Origin: Isochrysis galbana
Lineage: Eukaryota > Haptophyta > Isochrysidales > Isochrysidaceae
DNA length: 64,000 nt
Assembly (NCBI GenBank): GCA_018136815.1
Contig: CM030938.1
Location: 656,128-720,127 of the forward strand
Direction: 5' to 3'
Shown: positions 21,379-32,881 of the stretch, one piece after another
How the letters are laid out: every line of letters begins with the position of its first letter
Numbering within the stretch: the first letter of the stretch is position 1
Notes under the pieces: model-generated
Told to the model about the DNA's origin: nothing
What the model saw: the letters and a program-made list of their open reading frames with translations, nothing else
Database searches by the model: none
Translations under genes and position numbers: made by a program

Positions 21379-23632
21379 TCACTGAAGGCTCGCCAGCGTC
21401 GGCACTGCGGGTGCGGCACCCACGGCGAGCACGCCGCCGAGCGTCTCGTCCAACTTCCGCGTGTCGTCCACAATGCGCCAGCCCACACTAGTCGCAGTGG
21501 CGCGCGTCGATACGGCAGCCGCCGCGGACTGCGCGCCGAGCGTGGCGCCGAGCGTGGCGCCGAGCGACGAGCCCTCGCTGCCGACCCCGTCGCACTCAAT
21601 CTCGCTGGTCACCACCTCACCCTCTGTCTCCGTCTCCTCGCCATCGGTGGGCACATTCTCGCCGTCGCCCTCCGTTTCGTCACCCTCTGTCTCCTCACCG
21701 GCTGAGCAAGTAGCGACGGTCGAGGCGATGCTCGACTCCAAGTCGGCGTCCCGTTCGCTCGGCGGTGGTGGCGGCGGGTTGGCGACGGCCCCCGCCGTCG
21801 CGCGCGAGTCCCCACCGCCCAACGCCAACGGCGGCTCCCCCCCCCCTATGCGCTGCAACATGCTCACCCCCGGCCGACGCACGGGCGCCGACGACACACG
21901 CGGCGGCGGTGGCGGCGGCACGACCTGCACGGCTGATGGCACGCCCAGGCTACTCGTGCGCGCAAAAGCCAATCCCGACTTGGAAACTGCCAGGGAGGGG
22001 GGGAGGGCTGGCGTGGAGTTGAGAGGTGCGCCAAATGCGGTGGAGGTGAGGGGGGGGGGCGGGGATGGGGGGTGTATGGGGCACAGCGCGCCACGTCGGC
22101 CCAAGGTCGAGCGCCCACTCACCTCTCTCGACCGCCCTCGGCGCCGGGGGCACAGGCGGCAAGTTGAGCGACCGCCGCACCTCAGAGCGGCGGGCCGCGA
22201 CCTCCTGCTGCTGCGCCTTGAGCCGCGCGAGCCGTTGCGCCGCCACAACCGCCTGCTCCTGCCGCATGCGCTCCGCCTCGCGGCGCCTCGCGTCGAGCAC
22301 GCCCCCACGGACGGCTGATTGGACGTCCTCCCCGCCCCGGCGCACCCGGTTGCCGACGCCGTGGTTGGAGCGGCCGCCGCCTCCTCGCCCTGCCGCACGC
22401 GTCGCAGCGGTCGCGCGCGTAGAGGGCGCCTCGACCGGCCTGTAGGCACGGTCCGCCGCCTCCTCGGCTGTCTCTGGCGTGCTTGCCCCCGCAGGATCAA
22501 GGTGCGAGCGCACAGGAACCGTCGCCGACGCGGGCGTGGGCTCGGCGGGAACGCCGGCGCACGGCGCACCGGTGGGCTCATTAGAGAAGGAGAAGCACGA
22601 GCATGAGCTCTCGCCCGCCCCCGACGCGCACGCCGAGGAGGCAGTGCCGTCGTTACGTCCCGCCAACTCGGAGACGAGCGTCTCGGTGGCGGCGCAGGCA
22701 GCTGGCGGCGCTGGCGGCGGCGCGCGGTCCTCCTCCTCGTGGACGGGCGGCTCCCATCCCGGCTCGGGCAACTGCCTGAGGAGCTGTGCGGAGGTGGGCC
22801 GGCGCGCGAGTGCAACCTACGGGCGGACAGGCGGGCAGGAAGGTGGGTGGGCTGGCGAGCGTGAGCCGACGGCGCGCGGCTGCGCTACGCGCGCCCTGCG
22901 CGCCTGCAGGCACTCCTCGAGCGTGCCGAACAGCCGACGCGAGTAGCACCCGGCCGGCCGTTCGTACGAGCCGCGGAGAATGGCGAGGATGAGCGCCGCC
23001 TGGTTATTCGCGGTGAACGGGAGGTTGCCCGCGGTGAGCAGCTCGTAGAGAACGACCCCGAGCGCCCACACGTCGGCCCGGTCGTTGTAGTCCTCGCCGT
23101 TGCACAGCTCGGGCGACAGGTAGTAGGGCGTTCCCACCATGGTGGAGGCAAACTCGGTGGAGGCGCCGAGCGCGCGCGCAACGCCGAGGTCGCCCACCTT
23201 GACCCCGCGGCTGGACAGGAAGAGGTTCTTCGACTTGATGTCGCGGTGGAGGATCTTGAGCGAGTGAAGATGCTGCAGCCCTCTCAGGGCCTCGCCGTAG
23301 TATCGCCACACTTCGGGCTCGGAGAGGAGGCGGCCGTCGCGTGCGCAGAGGAGTGAGTGCAGGTCGCCGCGCTCGCACAGCTCCATCACGATGTGCAGCT
23401 TGCCCTCCTGGACGAAGGAGTCGAAGTAGCCGACGACGTGCTCGTGCTCGACCGATGCGAGCAGCCTCACCTCCTTGAGCGCCGCCTCTTGCTCCCTGCG
23501 GCTGAGAGAGCCGACCGCCACCTCTTTGATACAGTAGCGGGTCTGGTCGGCATGCCGCAAGACCTCGTACACTGAGCCAAAGGAGCCTGAGCCGAGGCGC
23601 GCGCCAAAGGAGAAGTCGGAGCGGCGGGACAT
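21379..23632 (-). CDS. NEK-like protein kinase
   Basis: Three exons give 676 residues: 23632-22904, 22816-22123, 21986-21379. The kinase domain begins at once: LGSGSFGSVYE (Gly loop, 13-23), K36 in CIKEV, HRDIKSKN (129-136), DLG (148-150), GTPYYLSPE (168-176). Overall it fits the NEK/NIMA family of mitotic and ciliary kinases. Intron 1 (22903-22817) is best read as GC-AG: it gives CLQVALARRPTSAQLL with the family spacing of six residues between Leu and RP, whereas a GT donor inside the exon adds five residues. Intron 2 (22122-21987) is GT-AG. The tail has a coiled coil (ARRREAERMRQEQAVVAAQRL) and then acidic, Pro/Ser-rich disorder. The subfamily and substrate are unknown. Confidence 0.85.
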
Positions 23633-23639
23633 GCGGCGC

Positions 23640-23826
23640 ACGGGGAGGGGGAAGGGGGAGGGGGAGGGCGTTGGTGGCGCGCGAGAAGGGGAAGGGGGGG
23701 GGAGGGAGGGCAGGGGGGGGGGGGGGGGGGAGAGGAGAGGTTGGGGGAGAGAGAGCGAGGGGGGAAGCCGGGGGGAGGGGGGGAGGAGGGGAAGAGAGGA
23801 GAGGGGGAGAGAGAAGAGAAGAGAGG

Positions 23827-23880
<54 letters not shown>

Positions 23881-24035
23881 AGAGAGGGAGAGAAGAGAGA
23901 GAAAAGAGAGAGAACAGAGAGGGAGAGAGAAGAGAGAGTAAAGAGAGAGGGAGAGAGAAAAGAGAGAGGGAGAGAGGGAGAGAGGGAGAGAGAAGAGAGA
24001 GAAGAGAGAGAAGAGAGAGAGAAGTCGTCTTCACA
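23640..24035. repeat. G/GA-rich tract immediately upstream of the NEK gene
   Basis: The plus strand is poly-G, then (GA)n with AGAGAGAAG units; on the gene's sense strand this is a CT tract. It begins within 10 bp of the ATG. It yields long Ser/Leu and Glu/Arg frames without meaning. Confidence 0.85.
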
Positions 24036-25274
24036 GTGACACCCAGAGGTCGTTGAGGGGGGCGGGGGGGTGTCCTTTTGGGCCCCCCTTCGGTACAACG
24101 ATCCTGCTCTGGTCTGCCTGCGTCTGTTTGTTTTTTTGTCTGTGGCACCCGCCGTCGGACTTGGGCACTTAAATGCTTCTTTGTTTAGCGCCCCGCATCC
24201 CGCATCCCATCAACCTTTCCACTTCGACCATTACCATTATCTGCTCCTCCGTAAACACCTGCCCGGCCTTACTTATTTGCTGAAGTAGTATCTCTCGCGA
24301 ACTCGCGAATGGCTGCCACTTGGCACTTGGCACTTGGGTAGGGGTAGTATCTATGTTTAGTTATGGTGGGCCGTCCGTGCGCTGCGCGAAGCTCCGACGC
24401 CGTTCGCGTAGTTAACTGCGAAGGAGACTTGCTCAGCCCTCAGCCCTAGTTACTTGTTACTTGCGAGTTAATAGTACGTAGTTACTTGCGAGTTGCGAGT
24501 TGGGGGCAGTTAGTTAACTACTTACGCTATTTAGAATTTAGAAGGTAGCTAACAACCACTAGCTGAGTTAACTAGTTAACTGCTTCTCCTAGTCCGTAGC
24601 CTTGGACGGGAGTGCCCACGAGAAAACGAAGAGAGAGGGGGGGGGGGCGAGAGAACGAGGGCTCGAGGGTCAAAACACAATTCGGACTCATCGGCCATCG
24701 GCTCGGACGCTCGGACTACACGGAATAAAAGCCGACGGCGAGGGGGGAAACTGCGGAGCGGGGGGGGGGGGGGGGGGGGGGGGACTGCGGAGGGGGGAAT
24801 CTGCGGAGGGGGGTATCTGAACACGAGTGGCCCAGCTTCGCTATCGGCAATTCTTACCTTAAACTTAAACGCGTGGACAATTACCGGCGTAACGGTAAAA
24901 ATGAAACTCAAATCCTCGAATTTCGAAACGACGAAAATCGGCGAACCAGAACCAGGACTTGAGCCCAGGGAGAATCCGAATCCGCACGCTTCGCGCTACC
25001 ACGACGAACATAGAAGACGGCATACCACGAAGAATGCTCGTGCCCATGCCGAAGTATTCATGCCAAAAGGTCTGAATGTCTGAGAATACAACACTATCTC
25101 TATCTAGCTTATTAGCGCTAGCGCTAGCGCTTAGCAGCGGAGTGCGACGGAGGACGGGAGACGGGAGGACGGGGTGCCAAGCAGGCTTGTATGTAACGCT
25201 AACCTATACCTATACCCTATACCTATACGACAAGCCCCCTCACACCGGCGTACTAGCACCAACCCTAAAGCGTA
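24036..25274 (-). repeat. intergenic with a family 3 dispersed repeat
   Basis: Bases 24640-24740 (CTCGAGGGTCAAAACACAATTCGGACT) match 56788-56840, and 24850-25080 are the inverse of 5070-5320. Between them is a run of about 26 G at 24761-24783. Bases 24100-24600 contain short TAGTTACTTGCGAGTT repeats and no gene. Confidence 0.55.
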
Positions 25275-25282
25275 CTTGGGTT

Positions 25283-26446
25283 TAGGGCCAGGTCAGAGTT
25301 TCGTGAAACTCATTTCGAAACTTGGGCCACTTTTGTGGGGAAAAAACTTTCGCGAAATTTGGGCCCAAAATAGCCCATTATGCGCAACTTGCGCGAAACT
25401 CGGGGGGGGGGGGAGGGGGATCTGTCAGAATTTGTCTGCGCATGCTGGCCACCCAACCAGCCGCCAAAGCTAATCATTATGATTTTCATGACATCATTCA
25501 CGCAGTCTTGAGGTCACTTCCAATGCGGTCATCGTCACGCAGCGAGCGACTTCCCCGTGGCGGCTTTCACCTTGTTCTTGTTGTATTCCTGCCCTTCTGA
25601 AGCTGAAGGCCGTAGGCATGAAGCATAATATTCGTGTAAGGTACGTGCCCACACTCACAATTGAACAGTTCCCCGTGTTGCTACTGACACCCAAGACACA
25701 CAGATTCGTTTCCCATGGTCTCAAGCCCAGGTTTGCAGATTTTGGTCTCGAAATTTGCGATTCGAATTTTGTTTTCACTGTTACTATAATTGTTGGCTCG
25801 TTTAAGGTAATAAACAGGCACGACTTCGACTTCACGCTTTGCAGTCGCTCTGTGAGACTCTCTCTCTCCCCTCTCTCTCTCCTCTCTCCGTCCTCTTCTC
25901 CTCGGCCAACCGAAGGGATTTCGTCCAAAATATTAATATTCTCCGGTCCCAAGATATTCCGTGGGTGCTGGTCTCCCCGTGCTCCCTTTCCGCTCGCTCT
26001 CGCTCGTTAGGGTATGCGTCGCTGTCGAGGCCACCGGCCTGTGGGACGACGTCCACTGGCGTGAGAGAATGTACGTTGAAGATAAACGTGGGAATTTAAT
26101 CGGGAGTAGTGAGCTCCATCCAATACTGCAGCTGCTACTGCTGCTACGCTGCTACGCTGCTACTTCGCCTTTCTGCTACGACGCTGCTGCTGCTACGCTG
26201 CCGCTCTGCTGCTGCTGCTGCTGCTGCTACCTACCATTACTACCATGTCCGATGGTGTGCGTGCGCAACAATAGTAATGCAGCTCCACACAACAACTGGT
26301 CAACTTGTCAACAACCAATAACCTAAACCGTAATCCGAAGAAACTACGCAAAACTTTTGTGAAACTTGGCTAGCCGGTGAGCAACTTTTGCGAAACTTTC
26401 ACGCGAAACTTTTGGGGGTCCGGCGCGAAACTCTGACCTGGCCCTA
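25283..26446. mobile_element. non-autonomous hAT-like element (family 2)
   Basis: The element starts TAGGGCCAGGTCAGAGTT and ends with the exact inverse AACTCTGACCTGGCCCTA; the perfect part of the inverted repeat is 21 bp. The 8 bp direct repeat CTTGGGTT flanks it (25275-25282 and 26447-26454), as expected for hAT. GCGAAACT words recur inside both ends, like hAT subterminal repeats. The 1,164 bp interior has no transposase; it holds a family 3 repeat (about 25615-25830) and a CTG-rich microsatellite. Confidence 0.93.
26122..26231. repeat. CTG/CTA-rich trinucleotide repeat
   Basis: Imperfect (CTG)n mixed with CTA, including about eight perfect CTG units near 26206-26229, lies inside the family 2 hAT-like element. 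Confidence 0.85.
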
Positions 26447-26739
26447 CTTGGGTTCGTCTAAGATACGCTCTAGCTCCCGATCAAATACCCCGAGAGGCGG
26501 GCATACACGCGTTTTCAACGTGAGGCAAGGGCGGCACGCAGCCGACGGAGCCGTTCATGCATTGTGGTGCACTGGTGCACTCGTGCCCACCTCACAGCTC
26601 AAGCAAGTCTCTAGGTCTACAGACGGTCTGCAGAGAGCTCTGCCCAGCAGTGCCACGGACGCTCGCCGCGGGTGGCGCGACGGGTGGCGCGACGCGCGGT
26701 CCGTTGCCGCCGACGGGCACGACGACCCTCCGCCCCGTC

Positions 26740-27559
26740 TCCCCCGCCCCTCTCCCCTTCTCCCCCCCCTCTCCCCTTCCCGCTTCCCGCCTCCGTCGGC
26801 TCCCCGTCCCCCCCCTCTCTCCCCCCCCCTTTCTTTCCCCTTTCTCCCCCCCTCTCTCCCCCCCTTTCTCTCCCCCCGCCCCCTTACCCCCCCCCCCCCC
26901 ACCCTTTCTTTCCCCTTTCTCCCCCCCCTTTCTCTCCCCCCTCCCCCCCCCCCCCCCTCTCTCTCCCCTCCCCCGCCGGGCGGCGCGTGGCGGCCGCCGA
27001 GAGCGTTGAGCAAGGGAGTGAGGAGCACCTCCGCACCCCCCCCGCACCCCCAACGGGTCCCCCCCCCCCCCTCTCTCTCTCTCTCCTCTCCTCTCCTCTC
27101 GTCTCCTCTCTTCTCTCTCTTCTCTCTCTTCTCTCTTCTCTTCTCTCTTCTCTTCTCTCTCTCTTCTCTCTCTCCCCCTCTCTCTCTCCTCTCTCTCTCT
27201 CTTCTCTCTCTTCTCCCTCTTCTCCCTCTCTCTCTGTGCCTCTCCCTCGCTCTCTGCCGCGGCGGCGTCTGCGCTCGGAGTCGACCGGATTTCTATGTTC
27301 GGGGGCTTCGCTCGGATTCGACCGGATTTCATCGAGGCCTTCGCTCGGATTCGACCGGATTTCAAGGGGGCGGCTTTGCTCGGATTCGACCGGAGTTCGG
27401 CGGGGGGGGCGCGGGGGGGCGCGCGCGGCGCGGGGGGGGAGCGGTGGAGCTCTCGCTCGGATTCGCCCGGATTCGATTGAGGAGAGAGAGCGCGAGAGAG
27501 AGAGGGAGAGGGAGAGAGAGAGAGGGAGGGAGGGAGAAGAGAGAAAAGAGAGAGAGAAA

Positions 27560-27592
<33 letters not shown>

Positions 27593-28340
27593 GGAGGGAG
27601 GGAGGGAGAAGAGAGAGAGGGAGGGGGAGAGAGAGGGGGGGGACGGCACCCTGTCACGCCCGCCCGTGGTTTGGATCTTGCCTTTGAAGCGTTCCCTTTC
27701 TCTCTCTCTCTCCTCTCTTCTCTCTCTCCTCTCTCTTCTCTTCTCTCTCCTCCCTCCCTCCCTCTCTTCTCTCTCTCTCTCTCTCTCGGCGTCTGGCCCT
27801 CGGCGGGCGCGGGAGAGCCCTCGGGGAAGGGAATCCTCTCAGGGGGAAGGGGGGCTTGTGGGGAGGGGGGAGAGGGGAGAGAGAGAAGCGGGAGCAACTG
27901 CACCAGGCGGCAGGGGGTAAGGGAGAATAGATAATTGGAGGAAAGAAAGAGAGAATAGTCGGCCGGCGGAGAGGAAGGGGTGGTGGAGGCGGAGAGCGAG
28001 AAAAGGGGGGAGAGGGAGCCGGAGAAGCAGGAGAAGCTCTCCCTGCGGCGGACCTCCTCTTCTCTCTCCTCTCCCCTCTTTCTTCTCTGTGAGAGCCTCC
28101 GGCGCCTCGCCCCCGTTCCTTGGCCAAGAGATCGTCGCTCTCTCCCTCCGACGGGGGGGAGGGGCAGGACGAACCGTAAGAATCCGTCCGAGGGTGGGTA
28201 AAAGAAGAAGCAAAGGGGGAGGGGGGGGGAGGCATCGGCGAGAGAGGAGAGGAGAGGGGAGAGAGGAGAGAGGAAAGTTGCATTCGATCTGCCCGAGAGG
28301 GCCCCGTGGGACCGCATCGCCGCCACCCTCTCTCGCGAGC
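26740..28340. repeat. low-complexity CT/GA region with 33 bp minisatellite
   Basis: C-rich, CT-rich and then GA-rich runs fill most of this stretch. At 27273-27470 a unit containing TCGGATTCGACCGGATTTC repeats about five times. Open frames of 250-510 codons exist on both strands, but they are Pro, Ser/Leu or Glu/Arg strings from the repeats. No gene is supported. Confidence 0.8.
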
Positions 28341-28591
28341 CGCCACTCTCTCTCTCTCAGCTCCCACCGCACCCCCCCCCCACCCGCCCCCCACCCCTCC
28401 CTCTCTCGCTCGCCCATTCCTCTCTCCAACGCCGAGCCGCATCGCCAGCTCGCCCCTCCTCCTCCACCAGCCCCGCCGCGAGCCGACGGGACGAGGACGC
28501 GCGTACCATCCGCGCCGACGCCGCACGGCACCGCATACTCACCGCTCCGCTCGCGCCGCGGCCCGAGAAGCCCCCCCACCCCTCACCCCCC

Positions 28592-31500
28592 ATGCTGATC
28601 CTGATGCATCTGCTGCCGCTCGTGGCGCCTGAGCACTCGACTGAATGGTGCGACGCGAGGCTGGCGAATCTGCGCGCGCTCGTCGAGGGCGGCCGGTTCG
28701 CGCAGGCGACGGCGCTCAGCACCGCCCTCCGCAGGGACGCCACGCCGCTCCCTGCATCCTGTCTACGCGACGAGCCGTACACCGGGAGCGCCCACCTGCT
28801 CCTCCTCTCGAACGAACTCCTCCGCGCCCGGCTGCTCGACGACCCGCAGCGCGCGGCCGACCAGTATGAGGTGCTGGGCGAGGACACGTGGTCGCTCGTG
28901 ACGGCGGGCCACGTCGCTGTGCGCGGCTTCACCCTCGACGGCCGCTTCGTCCTCTCGTGGCACGAGCACGTCTACCCGGGGCAGGCGCAGCGTGACGACG
29001 ACGACGCCACCGCGCGCCGCGGAGCGGCGCGCATCGCCGGCGGGTACACGACGGGAACCAAGTCGATTCTTCTGCTTCCCGTTTGCCCCGGCGACTTCAC
29101 CGCCAGCCAGTGCAACTCCGCCTTTGACACCGGCCTCGTCAGCTCCACTTACGGAGGGAGCATCACGAGCTACCTGCGCGCGGTGGTCGACGAGGCCGCC
29201 CCCTTCCTCGCCGAGAACTCGCGTGGCCAGTTGAGGCTGGTGCCGACGGTGCCCAACCCGATCCGCGTCCCTGGCTACCTCTCGGGCACGTGTGGCGACG
29301 TCGAGTACGTCGGTTGGACGAGCTGGGCGCCCGCCAATCCGGGGGTGGACTCGTGGGCCTTCGCGCAGCTGCTCGCGGAGCGAGGCATCGCGCGCGCCGA
29401 CTTCGACTTCGGCGGCATCGTCGTGCCCAAGTGCCCCTACATCGGCTGGTCGGGCCGCGGGTGGATTGGCCTCCCGGGCTTTGCGCTCAACCTGTCGCCC
29501 AACAGTCTCAACCCCTCCTTCGCGCACGAGCTGGGCCACAACTTGGGGCTGCACCACGGCGCGCGCGTGAAAGCAGGCCAGCGCGGCCGCGCCATTTGGG
29601 AGACGGCCTTCGTCGACACCAACACGCGCCCGCCCTACGGCGGCTTGATGGAGTACGGCTCGGAGCTCACCATCATGGGCGCCGGGCCCTTCCCCCGGGC
29701 CCACTTCACGCTGCCCGCCAAAATCGTGCTCGAGTGGGCCTCCGAGGCCGACACCGTCCACGTCTCGGCCTCCGCCACGTGCAGCCCATGCGGCCCGTAC
29801 TGGCTGAAGCCGATCGACGCCCCCACGCTCTCCGCCGGCCCGAACGTTGGCATCCGTATCGGCTCACAGCTCGCTGAGCGCTACTTCTACATAGAGCACC
29901 GAACGCGCATCGCGCCCTCAGGCTCCGCCGCCATGATCTCCTCCGCGTCGCTCCGGCTCAACACGGCCAACGGCGGGGTCGTCAGCAAGACCATCATGGT
30001 CGACAAGCTGCTCTCGGGCAGCGCCGGGGACGGCACCATCCTGCCCGGCGAGACCGTCGAGCTGGACCTTGGCCTCGAGGGCAGCCCCTCGCCCATGTGG
30101 GTCGACGTCCTTGGCGTGCAGGGTGGCCTGCTCAAGGTGCGGCTCCGCACGACGGCGACGGCGGCCACCGCGGTGCAGGCGCCCCTGCCCTCGCCCCCGC
30201 CCTCCCCCTCACCGCCGCCGCCACCCATGCTCTGCTCCGTGATGCGTGCCACCCTCACAAACGTTCGCGCCCTCAACGAGTGGTGCAACACCGATCCGGC
30301 GCGCCGCAACGCGAACGACTGCCCCATGTTCTACGCCGATCTGGACGGCGGCGCCAAGCGCTGCGCCTTCGACGCCGCTCAGGGAAAGTGCCTCTTGGAC
30401 GCAGTATGCACGCCGGACCCGCCGAGCCCTCCGCCCCCAATGCCACCGGGGGCCATGTTGTGCTCCGAGATGGTGGCCACGCTCACGGACGTGCGCGCCT
30501 TTGGCGAGTGGTGCAACTCCGACCCGGCGAGACGGTACCCTGACGTGTGCCCCAACTTCTACGCCACCACCTATTCGGGCCCGCAACGGTGCAAATTCCT
30601 TCCAGACATCCGCGAGTGCCGACTCGACAACCTGCCCTGTTTCGATGGCAGGAGCGGAGCCACGCCGACGGTGCTGCGGAGCTGCACGACGCACGTGCAA
30701 AGACTGGGCCCCATCGCCGCGCAGCCCGCAACCATTTTGCACCCGACCGCTGAAGCGTGCGAAAGCACTGGATTCGAGGTCGTCGGCAGCGCGGGCAGCG
30801 CAGCGGACTGCACACGGACGCTCAGCTCGGTGCTCTTGCACTTCAAGCTGCCCAGCAACATCTCTGGCGACGCAATCGATTCGGTCGCACTTGGATTCTA
30901 TCTCGCAGCGACGGCTGGCAACTCCAGCGGCATCCGCCTAGACGGCCTCGGGACGCGCGCGGCGGAGGAGAGCCTGGCGCTCTCGGAGATGGGCCCAGAC
31001 GACTTTTACGCGGGAGCCGATGATCCGACGGATGCGCATGCTGGCGTCACCCAGATCGACCCATCCATCCTGAAGGGTGGCTCGGCCGCCGCCATGGTTG
31101 CATACCAGTCGGCTGCTCTGACGCAGTACGTGCGTGCAGTGCTGGATCGCGGCGGCGCCGGGAGGCATCTCGTGCTGCGGCTCGCTCCCAGCGACTGGCA
31201 GGGCTGCGATGCGACGGCGTGCGAAGGCTGCGGCCTCGGACGGCACGTCATCACCCGGAGTTCGGAGACTCTCTCGCTTTACGGGCGCCTCTCGGCGTCG
31301 GGAACGGAGGGCAAGACGCCGACGGCCGTCCCGGTTGACGCCGCCGCACTCACAGAGCTCTGGTCCGATCAGCTCGTGGAGCTGGCGCAGCAGGATGAGG
31401 CACACAAGCGTACCGGTGGTACCACACCGTCGGTATCAGCCCTCGCCGGGATTGTGGGCGGCTGCTGCGCGCTGCTACTTCTTGGGGCTGCCGTTTGCCT

Positions 31501-31669
31501 TGCGCGCTCCATGCCACACCCAAGTCTTCGTGTGGCCATCCGCAGGAGCACGCCTAAGCCGCTGTCTTCCGTCTCGACGAAGCCATCCAGCGGCGGCTCC
31601 ACATCGCTGATGTACTCATCACGGTCCTCCAGCCTTCATTCAGCCCCGAGCACTTCCATTGTGCAGTAG
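28592..31669 (+). CDS. gametolysin-type (M11) metalloprotease, membrane anchored
   Basis: One uninterrupted exon codes for 1,025 residues. The zinc site HELGHNLGLHHG lies at residues 312-323, and SELTIMGAG about 50 residues later supplies the Met-turn, as in peptidase family M11 (gametolysin of green algae, which digests wall glycoproteins). Before it lie about 290 residues, with only a weakly hydrophobic start (MLILMHLLPLV) as possible signal peptide. After the protease come Pro-rich linkers (PSPPPSPSPPPPP) and two Cys-rich repeats of about 60 residues, each with NEWCN- or GEWCN-type SDPARR and a C-P-x-F-Y motif. A transmembrane segment (GIVGGCCALLLLGAAVCLA) sits near the C-terminus, followed by a basic Ser-rich tail of about 55 residues. 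The expected topology is type I, with the protease outside. The substrate is unknown. Confidence 0.9.
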   Translation: MLILMHLLPLVAPEHSTEWCDARLANLRALVEGGRFAQATALSTALRRDATPLPASCLRDEPYTGSAHLLLLSNELLRARLLDDPQRAADQYEVLGEDTWSLVTAGHVAVRGFTLDGRFVLSWHEHVYPGQAQRDDDDATARRGAARIAGGYTTGTKSILLLPVCPGDFTASQCNSAFDTGLVSSTYGGSITSYLRAVVDEAAPFLAENSRGQLRLVPTVPNPIRVPGYLSGTCGDVEYVGWTSWAPANPGVDSWAFAQLLAERGIARADFDFGGIVVPKCPYIGWSGRGWIGLPGFALNLSPNSLNPSFAHELGHNLGLHHGARVKAGQRGRAIWETAFVDTNTRPPYGGLMEYGSELTIMGAGPFPRAHFTLPAKIVLEWASEADTVHVSASATCSPCGPYWLKPIDAPTLSAGPNVGIRIGSQLAERYFYIEHRTRIAPSGSAAMISSASLRLNTANGGVVSKTIMVDKLLSGSAGDGTILPGETVELDLGLEGSPSPMWVDVLGVQGGLLKVRLRTTATAATAVQAPLPSPPPSPSPPPPPMLCSVMRATLTNVRALNEWCNTDPARRNANDCPMFYADLDGGAKRCAFDAAQGKCLLDAVCTPDPPSPPPPMPPGAMLCSEMVATLTDVRAFGEWCNSDPARRYPDVCPNFYATTYSGPQRCKFLPDIRECRLDNLPCFDGRSGATPTVLRSCTTHVQRLGPIAAQPATILHPTAEACESTGFEVVGSAGSAADCTRTLSSVLLHFKLPSNISGDAIDSVALGFYLAATAGNSSGIRLDGLGTRAAEESLALSEMGPDDFYAGADDPTDAHAGVTQIDPSILKGGSAAAMVAYQSAALTQYVRAVLDRGGAGRHLVLRLAPSDWQGCDATACEGCGLGRHVITRSSETLSLYGRLSASGTEGKTPTAVPVDAAALTELWSDQLVELAQQDEAHKRTGGTTPSVSALAGIVGGCCALLLLGAAVCLARSMPHPSLRVAIRRSTPKPLSSVSTKPSSGGSTSLMYSSRSSSLHSAPSTSIVQ

Positions 31670-32502
31670 TCTGCCCACTACGGGGGCTGGCAGTGCGTCG
31701 CAGCACTCTAGGTCGCGCCTTCCTCCCGGTCTGGCGGCGCTCGCCCACAACGGGCAGCACGGGGCACGCCGGCCTCCGCATCGTGTCCAATGCAGATGAA
31801 GGGCGGCCCTCATGCTCTCCACCTCGACCAGCGCAGCCAGCCATCCAGCCATCCCCTCCACTCCTTTACATGTTAGAGCCGCGCTATTAATAGACGGCGA
31901 GCCACCCAACTCACGGACGGCGCAACGACCTCCGACTTGGGCTCCATCGCTCCATCTAGTACAGTCATGCGAGCGCTCACTCCCCTAGATGATCTTGTGC
32001 AATACCAACAATATGTGCTCCCTCGCGGGGTGGCCGGACCGACGCCTACGCGGCAGTATTCCCTTCTCGACCACTCGTTTCCTCGCGATGGTCGATGATC
32101 ATAGGCCCCGCCACTCATCATTCTCATTATTTGTTATTTGCCCGCTGCCCTCTGCCTGCTGCAGCTGTTTGTCGGCATCGTCGATCGATCGTCAACCATC
32201 GATGCGACGCTTCAAATGACGCATGAAGGCCACATCTCACAATCTCGCGAGTCGCTGCCGCGCACCGTTGTGATTCGCTCGATAGTCGATAGTGGCAGCA
32301 ATATGCAATATGTGTGCTAGTGATGAGTGCAGTTGACACTTTCTTTGGTCTTTGGTTTGGTTTGTTCAGTGCAATAAATACTACTTACTACTAGGTGTAG
32401 TTGTGTAGTTACAAGTGTGAATAATAAAGATTTGACAAAGGACAAACTTGTAGCACCACTTTTGTAGTACAGTAGGGGTGGCACCATTAACCATTAAGAA
32501 AC
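31670..32502. other. 3' flank of the M11 gene, no gene seen
   Basis: AT-richer sequence with GCAATAAATA at 32371-32380, a possible polyadenylation signal although 700 bp from the stop. No frame with a domain is present. Confidence 0.5.
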
Positions 32503-32881
32503 TGTCGTAGCGACGCTCGTTTCCTCTTTGGAAACGAGTCGCGAAGGCGCACCGGCGGCTAGCGCGGCGCACGGTCCATCCGGGGAGCCCGGAACGGGCT
32601 CATCGGGAGACCGGGGACTCGATGGAGTCGTCGGAACCGGAGGCGGAGAATCGAGCGTCGTCACGCACGGCCGCTACCGTGATTGGCGGCGAGGCGGTGG
32701 TTGGCTCGGGGGGGACGACCTACTGCGCCGGACGGAGAACAACCATCGTACAGAGACGGCGGTGGACCTCGAGATCAGTGCCGCATTCGCCGCTACCTCC
32801 TTCGCAAAGAAAACGAATGTACGGTTGGCAGACGACCGGGTTGTGAGCCCCGTCGCCTGTACCGTATTTCCAGAGCTCACT

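Noticed and set aside
26388-28580. Open frames of 250-510 codons
   Set aside because: They consist of Pro, Ser/Leu, Arg/Glu strings from CT, GA and C runs, without any domain.
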